Assembly (NCBI RefSeq): GCF_030272615.1
Contig: NC_081406.1
Span: 480,846,900-480,910,899, forward strand
Length of the DNA: 64,000 bases
Reading direction: 5' to 3'
Origin: Cryptomeria japonica
Taxonomy: Eukaryota > Streptophyta > Pinopsida > Cupressales > Cupressaceae
The notes beneath the pieces were generated by a model, which searched no databases, was not told the origin of the DNA, and saw only the letters and a program-made list of their open reading frames with translations. Below are positions 45,503 through 56,723 of the stretch, piece by piece. The position numbers were made by a program, and so were the translations under genes. Each line of letters opens with the position of its first letter. Position 1 is the stretch's first letter.

Positions 45503-47436
45503 TCCTTCCCCTCTTAAAAGAGACATTGTCCCAATGTCTTATTATTCTATCAATAAGCACATACTTTCTCAATATCATAAACATTAACCATACACTGTGG
45601 TCTCAAATCAAATATAATAGAAATAGTATAACCCATACTATCCAAATTTACAACATGTAAATCAAAAATCAGAGTATCAAAGTATCTCATGCATCAAGCA
45701 AATACTACTCTAAGAAATCAAAAGAGGAATATTATAGTCAATCGTCGCATCATCTTCCCAAGTAGCACTATCATCGAAATATCGGTCCCACTGGACCCAA
45801 TACTGAGTGAAATCTCTACTATGTAGCTTAACGCTACACTAATCAAGAATTTGGATGTGCTCCACTAGCACCATTCCTGGATCCTGTACCCATAAGCAAC
45901 TGTATTCATAACTTTCAGCACATCGAAGGGTCCCAAATATCTTGGTACCAACTTTCATGATTTCCTTGATAAAGTGGAGCTCTTATGAGGCTTCTCCCTT
46001 AAAAGAGTTTCATCTTCAATAACAAATATTTGAAAGTCTCGTTTCTATTATCATAGCTTTTCTTTTCTATCGACTGTCTCATTTCAATATATTCTTGATC
46101 AATTTCATATGCTCATCCATTTCCTTAAGCATATTTGAACCAATGATAATCCTATCTTTATTCTATCCAAACTGACAAATGTTTGTCATTTTTGTCATAG
46201 AGCACCTTAATGGGTATCATTCCTTAAAAATGCATGAAAAGATTTTTTTGTATGCCAACTCAATCCAAAGGCAAATACTTCTCCCACTCATATTTATAAT
46301 CCATGCAATACATCAAAAAAATTTCTCCACTACCTGATTGACTCCTTTATGTTCGGTCACCTATCTGAAGATATCATGCCAACTAAAATTCAATCTAGTT
46401 CCCGCAGATGTATTCAATATTGTCCAAAACCAAAATGTCATCCAGACATACCTATTTGATATTTATTTTTTTTGGAACTCCATGCAATCGATAAGTTGAA
46501 TGAATAAATTTCTTCACAAGATTCAATGATTCATCTTTAAATATGTCCAAGTATGAAATGTGAAATCTTTGTCAATCTGTTGACAATAACTAACTATGAT
46601 ATCCTGCTTGTTCTTACTCAAAAGCAATCTTGAATAAATTTTATATTGATTTCCTGCCACCTATACTTAGGTTTGATACAAAATTCCTATTATACGATCA
46701 TTATCAACTTTCACTCGCTAAACATTGTGCCACATACTCAATTACTTTTTCCAAAGTTCTTAGTTTCATCACATCTTTATCAACAATCTCTATATTAACT
46801 AGATATTTCCAAATATTCTAAATAAGGTGCAATATTAACTTCCTCAAGTTTCCGCCTTTAAGTTAGTACATCCTTCATTGACATTCTTAATTACCCTCAA
46901 GCCCTTATCTCAAATTTATCAAATCTATGATCCATAATATCTACTTCCAAATCTTGCTTAACCCTTAGATAACGTTTTGCATTCGAGTGATTTTACAACT
47001 ATTGCTATCTCAAGTTTGACCTTATAGTAACCATGGTAGATAAAAATTTCCTTGATCTATGAGAACCCATCATTTGACTTCCTTTTTATTTCCAAATATT
47101 CCAACCAACAAAAACTGCTTCATACCTTTGACTTCTATCAATCCATTAAGATTTCCAAACGACTAGGTATACTTTTAATTGATAAATAACAAGGCAGCCA
47201 TGATAAAAAAAAATTCTTAATGTCATAACATATGTTATACAACTACTAGCACAACCTTATTTATCTCAAATGTGTCTTTAAGCCAAATACCATATATTCT
47301 TGGATGTTCAAGACTCCAAAACCAACTTTTAACAAAAGACATCTTACATGGTCACATGATCTCGAAGGTAAACCCAATGAAGTAAGATCACATAAAATTG
47401 ATGAACTAATTCAAATTTGTCTATCTACTAAATATT

Positions 47437-47464
47437 TGTGTGTGTGTGTGTGTGTATATATATA
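47437..47464. repeat. (GT)n(TA)n microsatellite
   Basis: About nine GT units followed by several TA units. Confidence 0.9.
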
Positions 47465-48864
47465 CCTTTGCAAGGCCTATTCTCTTATTCCACATATTGA
47501 ATCTACTCAAACTAAAAATTACACATATACATAGTACTATTGCCCTAACTGACACAACACCTATGTTTGGTACACTCTCTGCTTTTTACTCTCTTGGACA
47601 TACTATCAAGGGTTTGCTATGAACATGATAAGGAAGGAGTGCAATAAGACAATAAAAAAAAAATTAAACATTAGATCAGCCACCATAAAGGTTAAGAGAA
47701 AAAGTGATCAATTTCAACAATAAATTATAAAATGCGCATAATGAAACATTAAATGAAGTGTGACCAAGGGCCACAAAATAGAAAATTGGTGACTCGTCCA
47801 CTTATAAAAAGAGAAAAAATATAATCAAGTTAAGAATTCAAAGCTAATCCAAAAATCAATGATCAAATAATTCATCAATGAACCAAATAAAGCATCAAAC
47901 TGAATATATATCAATGTACTGAGTGACTAGGAGTAGTCACATATGAGGGGGTGTTACAACACCTTGGGGTATCTTTTCCAAAATGTGCTAGAGAGAGTAT
48001 CAAACATAGTACCAACAATTTCATGTTTGAAGATGACGACACAAAACTAGAATACAAAATTTCTATGAAGATTTCATCATATCATCCATAATTCCTATCC
48101 ATATAGTACCTATCGCGTACACTATAGACATAGAATAATATCTTTCACAAGAGACAAGTTAGAATAATTACCAATCTAATAAATCAATTATCCCAAGTGT
48201 CTAGGTTAGAATGACAACCATCATTTTTATATCAATTAAGTCTCAACTACAACTTTACTATATAAGTGCTCAACTCATACTCAATAAACTATCATCTAGC
48301 AAATGTGTCTATTAAGTATGCTAATTCTAGGAGATACTCTTTCTCCACCTATCATGACACCATGTTGATTTCGCAAAAAGGGACTTTATTTATTGATTGT
48401 TCATAAATGATATCACCCAAATTTATATCTCTTCTCATGGAGTCAATGGGGTATGACTCATCTAACCTAAATACAGTTGACTTAATAGGGAGATGCTCAT
48501 ATAGATATCCTTTGTCTTCTTCTATCTTCTGAATAGAGTAGTCCAACTATTCTTGTCTCCCAGGGGAATGGGGTAGGTGATATTTCCATTACCCTACTCA
48601 GATTGATTAGCTATCTCTTCTTTCTTGGTTTAGGAGTTGATTCCTTTCTTCTTTCATCCTAAAAATAGACAACCGCCTTCCTCGACCTTATCATTCTCAT
48701 CTTGAATATCATGAATTCATTCCATAGTAGGAGGGAAATATTTCTTCCTTAGTCAACCACCCTCCTTCTTCTAGGTTGTTGTCATTAATTCACCTTGTAA
48801 TATGTGTTAGATAGCAACATGGTTTCATTCGTGAAGTGAACTTATAGGCCCTAGAGTTATAAAC

Positions 48865-48882
48865 AGTGCTCTGATACCAAAA
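48865..48882 (-). other. Gypsy-2 primer-binding site
   Basis: The minus strand reads TTTGGTATCAGAGCACTG; TGGTATCAGAGC is a perfect complement of the plant initiator tRNA-Met 3' end. Confidence 0.9.
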
Positions 48883-50093
48883 TGTAAAGACGTAAATAAT
48901 TCTAACTTCAATAATAAAATGAAAAACTCTTTATTCTTAAATAAACTTATAATTTCTTTAAAAATTCTATTTCATTCCACTTTTCCTTCCATAGCTTCAT
49001 TTGATCATTCTATTTATATCATAATAAACACAAAATTTCTATAAATATATAAAGAATTTTCATAAAATAGGAAAATTGTAGAAGTATCTTAATCTTATCT
49101 TCATACAATACTTAGGCTTTTCTAATGCCTTAAGTTTAAATAACATAACATAAAGAAAAGGAATAGAAGCATCCTTTGATCTACAATCCAAGCTATATAA
49201 TGAAGATGTGAACAAGATTTGGGTGTTTTTTCCACCCAACCTTGAAGTTTACACTTCCCCGAAATTCTTGATCAATCAAGAATACCCGACCTTGCATGAA
49301 TTGCTTAGCAAAAAATATTTGATAGACACGATGGAATCTGGTGCGTGCCTAGAATGATACATGCATTTTCAATTTTCTAATTCAATAAAGAAACAAGCAA
49401 GTCCAATCAAGGATATGTTAGAGTGGATAAATAAATAAATCCATCTATTTCAATGGTCAATTGGTTACTCGACTGAGTTTAATACCATGCATAGCAATAA
49501 AATATAGTTTGGAAAAGAAAACTCTCTCTCTATAACCCACATTCGACACCCATCCTGGAAGGTAATATTTCCAAACACACAAGCATATCTAGCTTTTCTA
49601 ATATTCATATGACATTAGAACTAAGTACATGGAAGACAATATTTTCTTTTCTCAATTCTAGCTTCCTATTCCTCACATGATAAAATTATAATATTTAAAG
49701 AAGACAATCTTTCGTTAATTAGATATATAATAAATGATCTTTCATTTACAACCAATTTTATCTGGCAAGAAAACAATCTTTCATGGACAAACAAATATAT
49801 ATCTAAAAAGAGAACAATCTTTCACTTCTATCTTTTCAAGTAAATCAAAAATTAAAAATACGAAGGTGTAACACATGTATGTATCTTTACATAAATATTG
49901 AATAAAAAAATGAGTACACATTCTTTTATTCATTTATCATAACATTTAAATAGCATAATCATTAACTTGCATTCTATTTCTTATGGTTTTGAATTTCCAC
50001 ATTTATATCATCCAAGTTCTCTATCTTTCCATGTGTTTTGGTTTGTCTACCTCTTTTTTCGAATAACATATTTAGTTTGATACTAATATGTGA
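48883..50093 (-). repeat. Gypsy-2 5' LTR fragment
   Basis: About 1.2 kb aligned to the start of the 3' LTR. It stops abruptly at a TTTT shared with the first bases of copia-B. Confidence 0.85.
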
Positions 50094-50636
50094 TTTTGGC
50101 AAAGGCTTAACCAGTGAGGTTAAAACAAATGCCTGGCTGCTGGATGAGAGAGGGTTGCTGCATTTGAGAAAAGATCGGTCAAGTACTCAATGAGTACCAG
50201 AAGAGAGACTGAGTGTGAGAAGAGTCTAGGGTTGAAGATTTCAACCAACAACAGTGAGGTAACCGGTGGTTACAATACCAGCAGTGAAGAGTTGTAGAGA
50301 GTGCAGAGTAGGCAAGCAAAGAACTGGCAGAAGACAGTATCGGTGGAGAGCAACAGAGTAGTTGAGAGAAGAGGCAACTAGCAGAGAGAACCAGTAGAGA
50401 AGGAGAAGAGGTTGAACCAATAAGGTTGCAGTAGTGAGAGGGTGAGGAAGAGAACCAGTAGTGAAGCAGACAAGAGATCCAGTAGTGAGATTTGCAGAAG
50501 TGTTACAAAATCCATTTATAACAAGGCTATTAACTTGTAAATGATTATGTTTTGTATTCACTAAGTTGGAGCTCGGTGCAAGGGTTGTATCTCCTTGGGT
50601 TGGTTCCCTAAAATCAAGGTTTGGTGCCCTAAAATT
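50094..50636 (+). repeat. Copia-B 5' LTR, first part
   Basis: It aligns with 58327-58850. The first 1.6 kb of the LTR, present in the 3' copy from 56724, is missing here. Confidence 0.85.
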
Positions 50637-51741
50637 TGTTAGAGAGCTCAAATAATCGGAAGACAACTAAGAGGGTAGGGGTGAATCAGTTGTCAAGCAT
50701 AAACAATAATCACAAAATAAATACTATCCATATAACACCAAGATTTGTACAGGGAAAAACCACGGTGGGAAGCCTACCGATAGTTAGATAATACTTCTGC
50801 AGTAAGTATGTGAATTACAATTGAGGGGCCTATAGTTGCAGGAAGTCCAACACCCTAGAGTGCATTGCTCATCACAAAAGGAGCCTCACTGACTACATAG
50901 AAATCTAGACTACAATCCAGAGAAGTGTTGAACTGCAAAAGATATCATCTCCTATGCCTGAGTACAATTCCGATTAAGCTCAATACCAAAGGACTAATTC
51001 CTCTTACATAAACCCAATTCGATCTCCAATGATCGACCAATTCCTCTGCCTGAATGATATTACAATATTTGCACATTAAATTCCTTGACCATGATCTCTA
51101 ACAATAACCATGATGATCTACAATGAGATCTTACATCTATTTATACAAAGCCCTCGACCATAAACAATCAAGTCGGCCACCAGATAATAAACCAATTACA
51201 TAATTACAAACCATGTTGACCTAAGACCAAACAAATAATATCAACACATAAGACATCCTGGAAATACATCAATAGGTAATATCTACACATTACATTAAAG
51301 ACGATCCATAACCTAGATCAATCAAGACCAAGTATAGGTTCATACGCCACACCAATGATCTCCATCCGCCAAGTTTCGAACATGATCACCAGCAACATCC
51401 TGACACTCCATCAGAATCTGCACCAACACCACTTATGCAATTCATCAAAGATCTCCACCAAAAGCTCTGCCAGTGAAACCCTCATCGGAACCAGAAACCA
51501 ATCTTCAAAGCAAACAGGATAGCATCAGACCAAAACTAGCTAACCAAATATGAGTATAAGTATCATGAACAAGCTAATTCCATCACCAAACTATACCGAA
51601 GCCTACCGGATCCAAGTTAACTAGAAACCACTCATCCTACCGGGACCAAAAGGGTGTCAATAAAGCATCCAAACAGCTAGTATTGGCATCAATGACAAAA
51701 GATCAATGCAACACATAATTAATTCCACCAAATGGCCAACA
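50637..51741 (-). repeat. Copia-C 3' LTR
   Basis: It starts TGTTAGAGAGCTC and ends GGCCAACA. A TATA box (minus strand TATAAATAGATG) lies near 51137-51149. The GAGGGTAGGGGTGAATCA box is at about 50671-50689. Confidence 0.8.
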
Positions 51742-52190
51742 ATCTCCCCCTTTGGCATTGATGGCAACACTAGACGTGAAAAAATACAAGTACCAAGAAA
51801 TGCCAAACAAGTCTCCCCCAATGGAAGACAACCAACAAACTCCCTCATCAATATCTCCCCCTGTGAATAGTATCTCTGTAAAGCTCTGAATATCTTTTCC
51901 TTTTTTTTCACAACAATATCACTTCCCTTTCTTTTTCACTTCAATATCGCTCCCCCTTTGACATCAATGCCAGAAATCTGACAAAAATATCAAAGCAAAA
52001 ACATAAACCACTGAATCACAAAGCTAACTACTCCCCCTGAGTAGTAGCATCCCACATCAATGCCGAAATGAATAGTATCTATGATAATACATGTCAGACT
52101 GATGCCAAACCGCATCAATCAAGTCTCTACCAAAGGGGAAGAAACTCCCAATCTGTCTCTCAGGTACTCAAATGATTCCTTGGGCAAAGG
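51742..52190 (-). other. Copia-C 3' untranslated region with repeated polypurine tracts
   Basis: On the minus strand GGGGGAGA-type tracts occur at about 51742, 51815, 51866, 51949 and 52031, several next to a GCCATCAATGC-like motif. Such repeats are characteristic of Sireviruses. Confidence 0.65.
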
Positions 52191-52976
52191 TTAGTGAAAA
52201 TATCTACAATCTACTCTTTAGTCTTCACATAAACCAGTCTAACTTCATTTGCTTCCACCTTCTCCTTCAAAAAGTTATACTTAATAGATATGTCCTTTTT
52301 TTTAGACTGAAATACCAGATTCTTTGATATATCAATAGCAGAAGAGTTATCACAATGACTAACTACCGGTGCATCACAATCCACCTTTACATCCTTCAAT
52401 ATTTTCTTCATCCATAAAACTTGTGTATAGTTAGTAGCAGTAGCAACATACTCAGCTTCAGCAGTAGATAAATAAGTACTTGACTACTTCTTGTTGATCC
52501 ATGAAACCAACTTCTTTCCAAGAAAGAAATCTCCACTAGAAGGGCTTTTTCATTCATCGACATCTCTAGTCCAATCAGCATCTGTCTATGCACATAAAGT
52601 AAAGTTATCATCCTTAGGGCACCACAAGCCATATTCTGATGTACCTTGCAAGTATCTAAAAAATCTTGTTCACCACCATCTCATGGTTTTCTCTAGGATT
52701 ACTCTGAAATCTTGAAACAATACAAACAACATTCATAATGTCAGGCCTGATCTGAGTCAAATAAAATAGACCTCCAATCATAGATTTGTATCTTGTAGGA
52801 TTTACCGACGCAGAAACATCTTTTCTTGTCAATTTCTCACTTGTAACCATAGGAGTACTTACCAGTTTAGAATCTCCCATAACAAATTTATTCAACAATT
52901 CCTTAGAATATTTAGTTTGACAGATGAAAATACCTTTGTCAGTCTGAGTAATCTGCAAACCTAAGAAAAATTTTAG
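52191..52976 (-). pseudogene. Copia-C reverse transcriptase end and RNase H
   Basis: From 52976 downward: FLGLQITQTDKGIFICQTKY, then SMIGGLFYLTQIRPDIMNVV, the typical end of copia reverse transcriptase. After one shift follow TDADWTRDVD and SWINKK, a stop, and STAEAEYVA. The last part reads VSHCDNSSAIDISKN and IKYNFLKEKVEANEV, the RNase H end. The LVY-VKTKEQ-ADIFTK-type motif is cut by a stop (KTKE, stop, IVDIFT). The polymerase catalytic centre lies beyond the truncation and is absent. Confidence 0.85.
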
Positions 52977-53268
52977 GGGTTGGTGCCCTAAACATTGTAA
53001 TCAAAGTTTCATTGCGAGGCTGGATTGGAGCAGTAGTCTATAGTAGCATTTCTCACCAAGTTTTTTCCCATCTTGGGTTTTCCTCGTATATGTGAGTGTT
53101 ATGTGATGTCCCTTTATGTGTGAATGCATTTGTAATTAGTATCCCCACTAACTAGTAAGTCTGCATTGAGTTAGATAAGATAATCGATATACACACATAG
53201 GATAGTTAAAGGGAAAATATTGAGAACCATTGATTCACCCCCCTCTTAGTGGTGCATTGTGTCTAACA
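52977..53268 (+). repeat. Copia-B 5' LTR, second part
   Basis: It aligns with 58900-59194 and ends TGTCTAACA. It contains the GATTCACCCCCCTCTTAG box at 53232-53249, the same box as in the minus-strand LTRs but in the opposite orientation. Confidence 0.85.
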
Positions 53269-53286
53269 ATTGGTATCAAAACATAG
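53269..53286 (+). other. Copia-B primer-binding site
   Basis: ATTGGTATCAAAACATAGG follows the LTR end. TGGTATCA matches the initiator tRNA-Met complement, and the last bases diverge. Confidence 0.75.
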
Positions 53287-53341
53287 GTTCCCAGTCAGAC
53301 AAGATTTCTCTAGCTTGGTTAGATTTTTTCTTAAGGACACA

Positions 53342-55110
53342 ATGATTTCTCTAGTGTCAATCTCTGCTCTAGTTTTTGATGGTTCAAATTATTCCATTTG
53401 GAGTTGTAGAATGGAAGTCTACCTGTCCTCCCTAGGGTTTGATGTGTGGATGTCTTTTGTAAATGGCTACCCTAGTAAAGTTGGTCCTCCCACCGGTCCT
53501 GAAGTAGAAAAAAGATCTAAGTGCAATGTTGAAGCCATGAAGGCTATATTCAGTGGACTTACCGGTGATGTTTCCTCACTGATGGATAAGTGCATATCTG
53601 CAAAAAGTCTATGGGATAGACTAAAGAAACTTTATGGAAATGAGTCATGCACTACTGAATCATATTGTGGAATCATGAAGAACAACAAAGCAGACACATG
53701 TGGAGGTGTTGATAGCATATCGATCAGCTGCTGCAGTTTTGCTGAAGAGGAAACTCGTCTCTTCATGGCACAAGAGACAGAAAGTGAAGTGCACACATCA
53801 AAATGTGACAAGGCAGACAGATCCTACTGGCAATATGTGTTTCGCAGTGATAGTGAAGGTGAAGAAGAAGAGGAAGCATAAGTTGATCTTGAAGGAGAGC
53901 TTGTAAATGCAATTGAAGAACTCAAAAGAGTAAGAAATTAATACAAGCTATTCAAGATTGTTTCTATTACGAAGTAGAATTGGTTGATAAAATTATTTGA
54001 AACATCTGAGAAATGAATCTCAAAGTTGAAGTCTCAAGAAGAAGACAACAAGGAGTGTCGGTGTAAAGACCTAGCATTTGAGCTAGAAGTAAAAGATAAA
54101 GAATGTCAGCAGCTGCTTAGAGAAATGGAGGTTCTTCGAAAGGACCTTGAGAAATGTCGGGATGAGCTCAAGGTAAGATTACGGTTTGATGGCAGCAATG
54201 ATGCCTTGGACAAGATGTTGAAGAAACAAAAGCATTCCAAGGATAGCAGGGGATTAGGAAGTGGTGTCAGTGAATGCTCCACTAGCAAGAATGTCCCCCA
54301 CAATGACATTATGTCTGTCTCCTCAAATGGAGAAAATAAGGGACAAACCTTCATAGTTAGAAAAGATCCTCGGAAGAAGGTTGATCTAACTACAATTAGT
54401 GAAAACTTGCAGACAAGAATGAAGACTGGTGCTGCAAGAAGGAGGAACAATGCAGATCCCAAGGAAAAGGGAAAATGGGACAATACAGCTTCATCAGAAG
54501 CAAGAACATGAGAAGACAACAAAGAAGACATCCTACCGGTAGAAGACAAGAAAGTGCTACCGCCCACACAACAAAACAAGTGTGGGAGAAGAAGAGATCA
54601 GATGTAAGAAATGTAAAGAATGGACAATCTAGGATCCATCCTCAAAGAAGGATAAATGGAGATGCCAGACCGGTAAGATCTCATCATGCATGGCAGAATA
54701 ATTTTGTAATTCATATGCCATCCTTCTCCGGTTATTGATTTGCATGTAATGGTCATGACCATAGGGTAGAAGAATGTAGAAAGGGAACTATAAGGAATAA
54801 TCTAGGATCTCACAAATATCATGCAAATAAGAAAAATGTATCAAGGAGTAGATACATGCATATCCCCTCTCTCAGTTATGCAAATATTGTTTGTTAAAAC
54901 TGCAATGGAATTGGCCATAGAAGTTATGAATGTAGGAAGAAGGACCTGCAATCACATGGAAGTTGGTATAGCGACTATGCTCAACTTAGAAATGGATATA
55001 GAGCATATGGAAGTCAGAGACCTGCATGGAACCAAAGGAGAAATGTCCCTACAGGATCAAGAGGTCCACCAATTTCGGTTTCTAGTCACAGCAACATGAC
55101 GAGAAGAAGA
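53342..55110 (+). pseudogene. Copia-B gag
   Basis: It starts MISLVSISALVFDGSNYSIW at 53342, with FDGSNYSIW, the signature of the copia gag N-terminal region, followed by AKSLWDRLKKLYG. Acidic and coiled-coil segments follow (KDKECQQLLREMEVLRKDLE near 54090), in the same frame with stops near 53881, 53940, 53978 and 54014. After a shift near 54500, two damaged zinc knuckles appear: FACNGHDHRVEEC, whose first Cys codon is now TGA, and NCNGIGHRSYEC, with a TAA next to the first Cys. The 3' part is Arg/Asn/Gly-rich. The protein would form the particle and bind RNA. Confidence 0.8.
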
Positions 55111-56723
55111 TGGTCAAACCAGTATGTTAAGAGATTCCACTATCATGAAGTAGGGATGGATGTTGTGTGCTACTATAGCACTACTTCCGGTTGTGTAGCA
55201 GAGTCTAGAAATGAAAGGACCCATCTGCAGAAGAAAGTAAGACCTGCTCCCATGACTGAAAATGGGAAGAAGAATGAGACCAAGTAGGTATGGAGGAAGA
55301 GGCAAGAGGATGCAACCATGGACCGACACTATGCATTCAATGCATAGGTGATATCTCCTAAGGCCTAAAGGAGATGCATGACCTCAAGGGGAGTAACATA
55401 TTGACTAGATAATTCATCATCACAGTGAAGAAGGACACTTGGAAGAACAAGATGTTGTCAGTGTGAAGGACGGAAATGAGAAGATAAGTGTGTACATGTA
55501 GTGATTGCCTTGGCTACACACCTACAGATCAAAGATGGATCACTACTGCATGTGCCAATGGATGGAGATTAACAATTGAAATCAGATACAATGTGACACA
55601 AAATGTCAAGAGTCATAGGAAGGTGCTTTGATAGTGATGATGGACCGGTACAGGAAACCGGTATGTGCGGGATGTTATCGACATTAATGCTAATAGGTAC
55701 TTGTAGGCTATGTAAGAAAATAAAGTTAGAGATCATTGCATTAGCCTCATTAACATGGAATGAGAAGTTATGTCTTAGGTGGTGTTGTTGAAGACCTAAA
55801 TGACATATGTTGGCCCGGTTGTTGATCATGAAGGCATACATATTTTTGGGATAACCAGTTTGATTCATGGCATGATGATGACATTGTATGGCATTGTCAA
55901 GATCCAGGATCATGTCATAGGTTGTAGTGGATATGATGGAGCTAAAAGATCACTAGATGATCACATATGCACAACTCAACCGGTATATTGAGTTGATTAG
56001 AGCCCCAAATTTTGGACCTAACCGGCAATGTGGACCTGAGATGCATGACTCGGGGGGAGTTGACAGCCATGTTTTCTGATGTGTATCAGACTTGCTGGAC
56101 ACAAAGGGTGTACAAGTGTCTATGGTTGTACCAATATGTTTGTGTTTTGGGGGTATCCTGGTTTGAGAGATGTTTCAATGCCTATTTAATTGAAATCACA
56201 ACTGGACCACCGAGAGTGTTGTCTACAAAGAAGAAATGTTACCTGCACAAGAAAACTTGCCTTTGGTATCGGAGGAGATACAATTGGTATCAATGTTAGC
56301 TTCAACACTTGGTATTAACATCTTGGGGTCAGAATAACTTCTACATATCAAAGGAGAGATGATGTAGTATAACCGATAAGTAATTTTTTGTTCACTAACA
56401 CATGGGTCTTTAATTGGTTTCAGACTTGTATATGCATGTGTTTCCGGTTTGTATAAACACCTGGTTCTAAGCAATTGGTGTTAGCTAATGGTTGAGTCCT
56501 CCATCTCACGAGTTGTAACTTGAGAAATTGTACCAATTGGTATCAAAAGAGGAGATGCATCCGGTAAAAAGAAAAAGGGGAGAAAAATATCTGACAGTGA
56601 CCAGTAAATACAAGGAAGTGAGAGACCCTGACAGTACCCTTTGTCATTGTTGTCAAAGGGGGAGAAGGATTATGTAGTATGCCAGATACTACATGAGTTG
56701 ACATCAATGCTAAAGAGGGAGAT
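55111..56723 (+). other. Copia-B interior without pol
   Basis: No protease, integrase, reverse transcriptase or RNase H motif was found in the three plus frames. Short frames here resemble no family I know. Purine tracts TCAAAGGGGGAGAAGG (about 56653) and TAAAGAGGGAGAT (56711-56723) precede the 3' LTR. Confidence 0.6.

Larger units (their letters stand above)
45503..48882 (-). pseudogene. Gypsy-2 internal region with decayed integrase
   Basis: Directly before the LTR the minus strand gives KTLGQCLF, a stop and EGKDVTNI, the usual wording at the gypsy polypurine tract. Upstream are traces of the integrase C-terminus (KLVPRYLGPFDVLKVMN near 45940), core (GVNQVVEKFF near 46330; ELAYKKIFSC near 46240) and an earlier part (YRLHGVPKKINIK near 46490). 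Every segment has stops and frameshifts. Reverse transcriptase and gag could not be recognised between 46900 and 48880. The interior is about 3.4 kb, short for a gypsy element, so large deletions are likely. A 64-codon frame at 48352-48546 is unassigned. Confidence 0.6.
36661..50093 (-). mobile_element. Gypsy-2: Ty3/gypsy element with very long LTR
   Basis: The 3' LTR (36661-45502, split by copia-A) and the 5' LTR fragment (48883-50093) start with the same TGTAAAGACGTAAAT. They flank a 3.4-kb interior holding decayed gypsy pol. A perfect initiator tRNA-Met primer-binding site adjoins the 5' LTR. The 5' LTR stops at 50093, where it meets copia-B through a shared TTTT, so the right end of the element has been lost. 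Confidence 0.8.
50637..52976 (-). mobile_element. Copia-C: 5'-truncated copia element
   Basis: A 3' LTR (50637-51741), multiple polypurine tracts and the end of pol are present. The element ends inside reverse transcriptase at the FLGLQIT motif. AAAATT occurs at both borders, as a target duplication or as microhomology. The LTR borders and polypurine neighbourhood match those of E1 and H, which makes this the best candidate for the helper lineage. Confidence 0.8.

Noticed and set aside
54106-54579. 157-codon minus-strand frame
   Set aside because: Shadow of the copia-B gag coiled coil on the plus strand.
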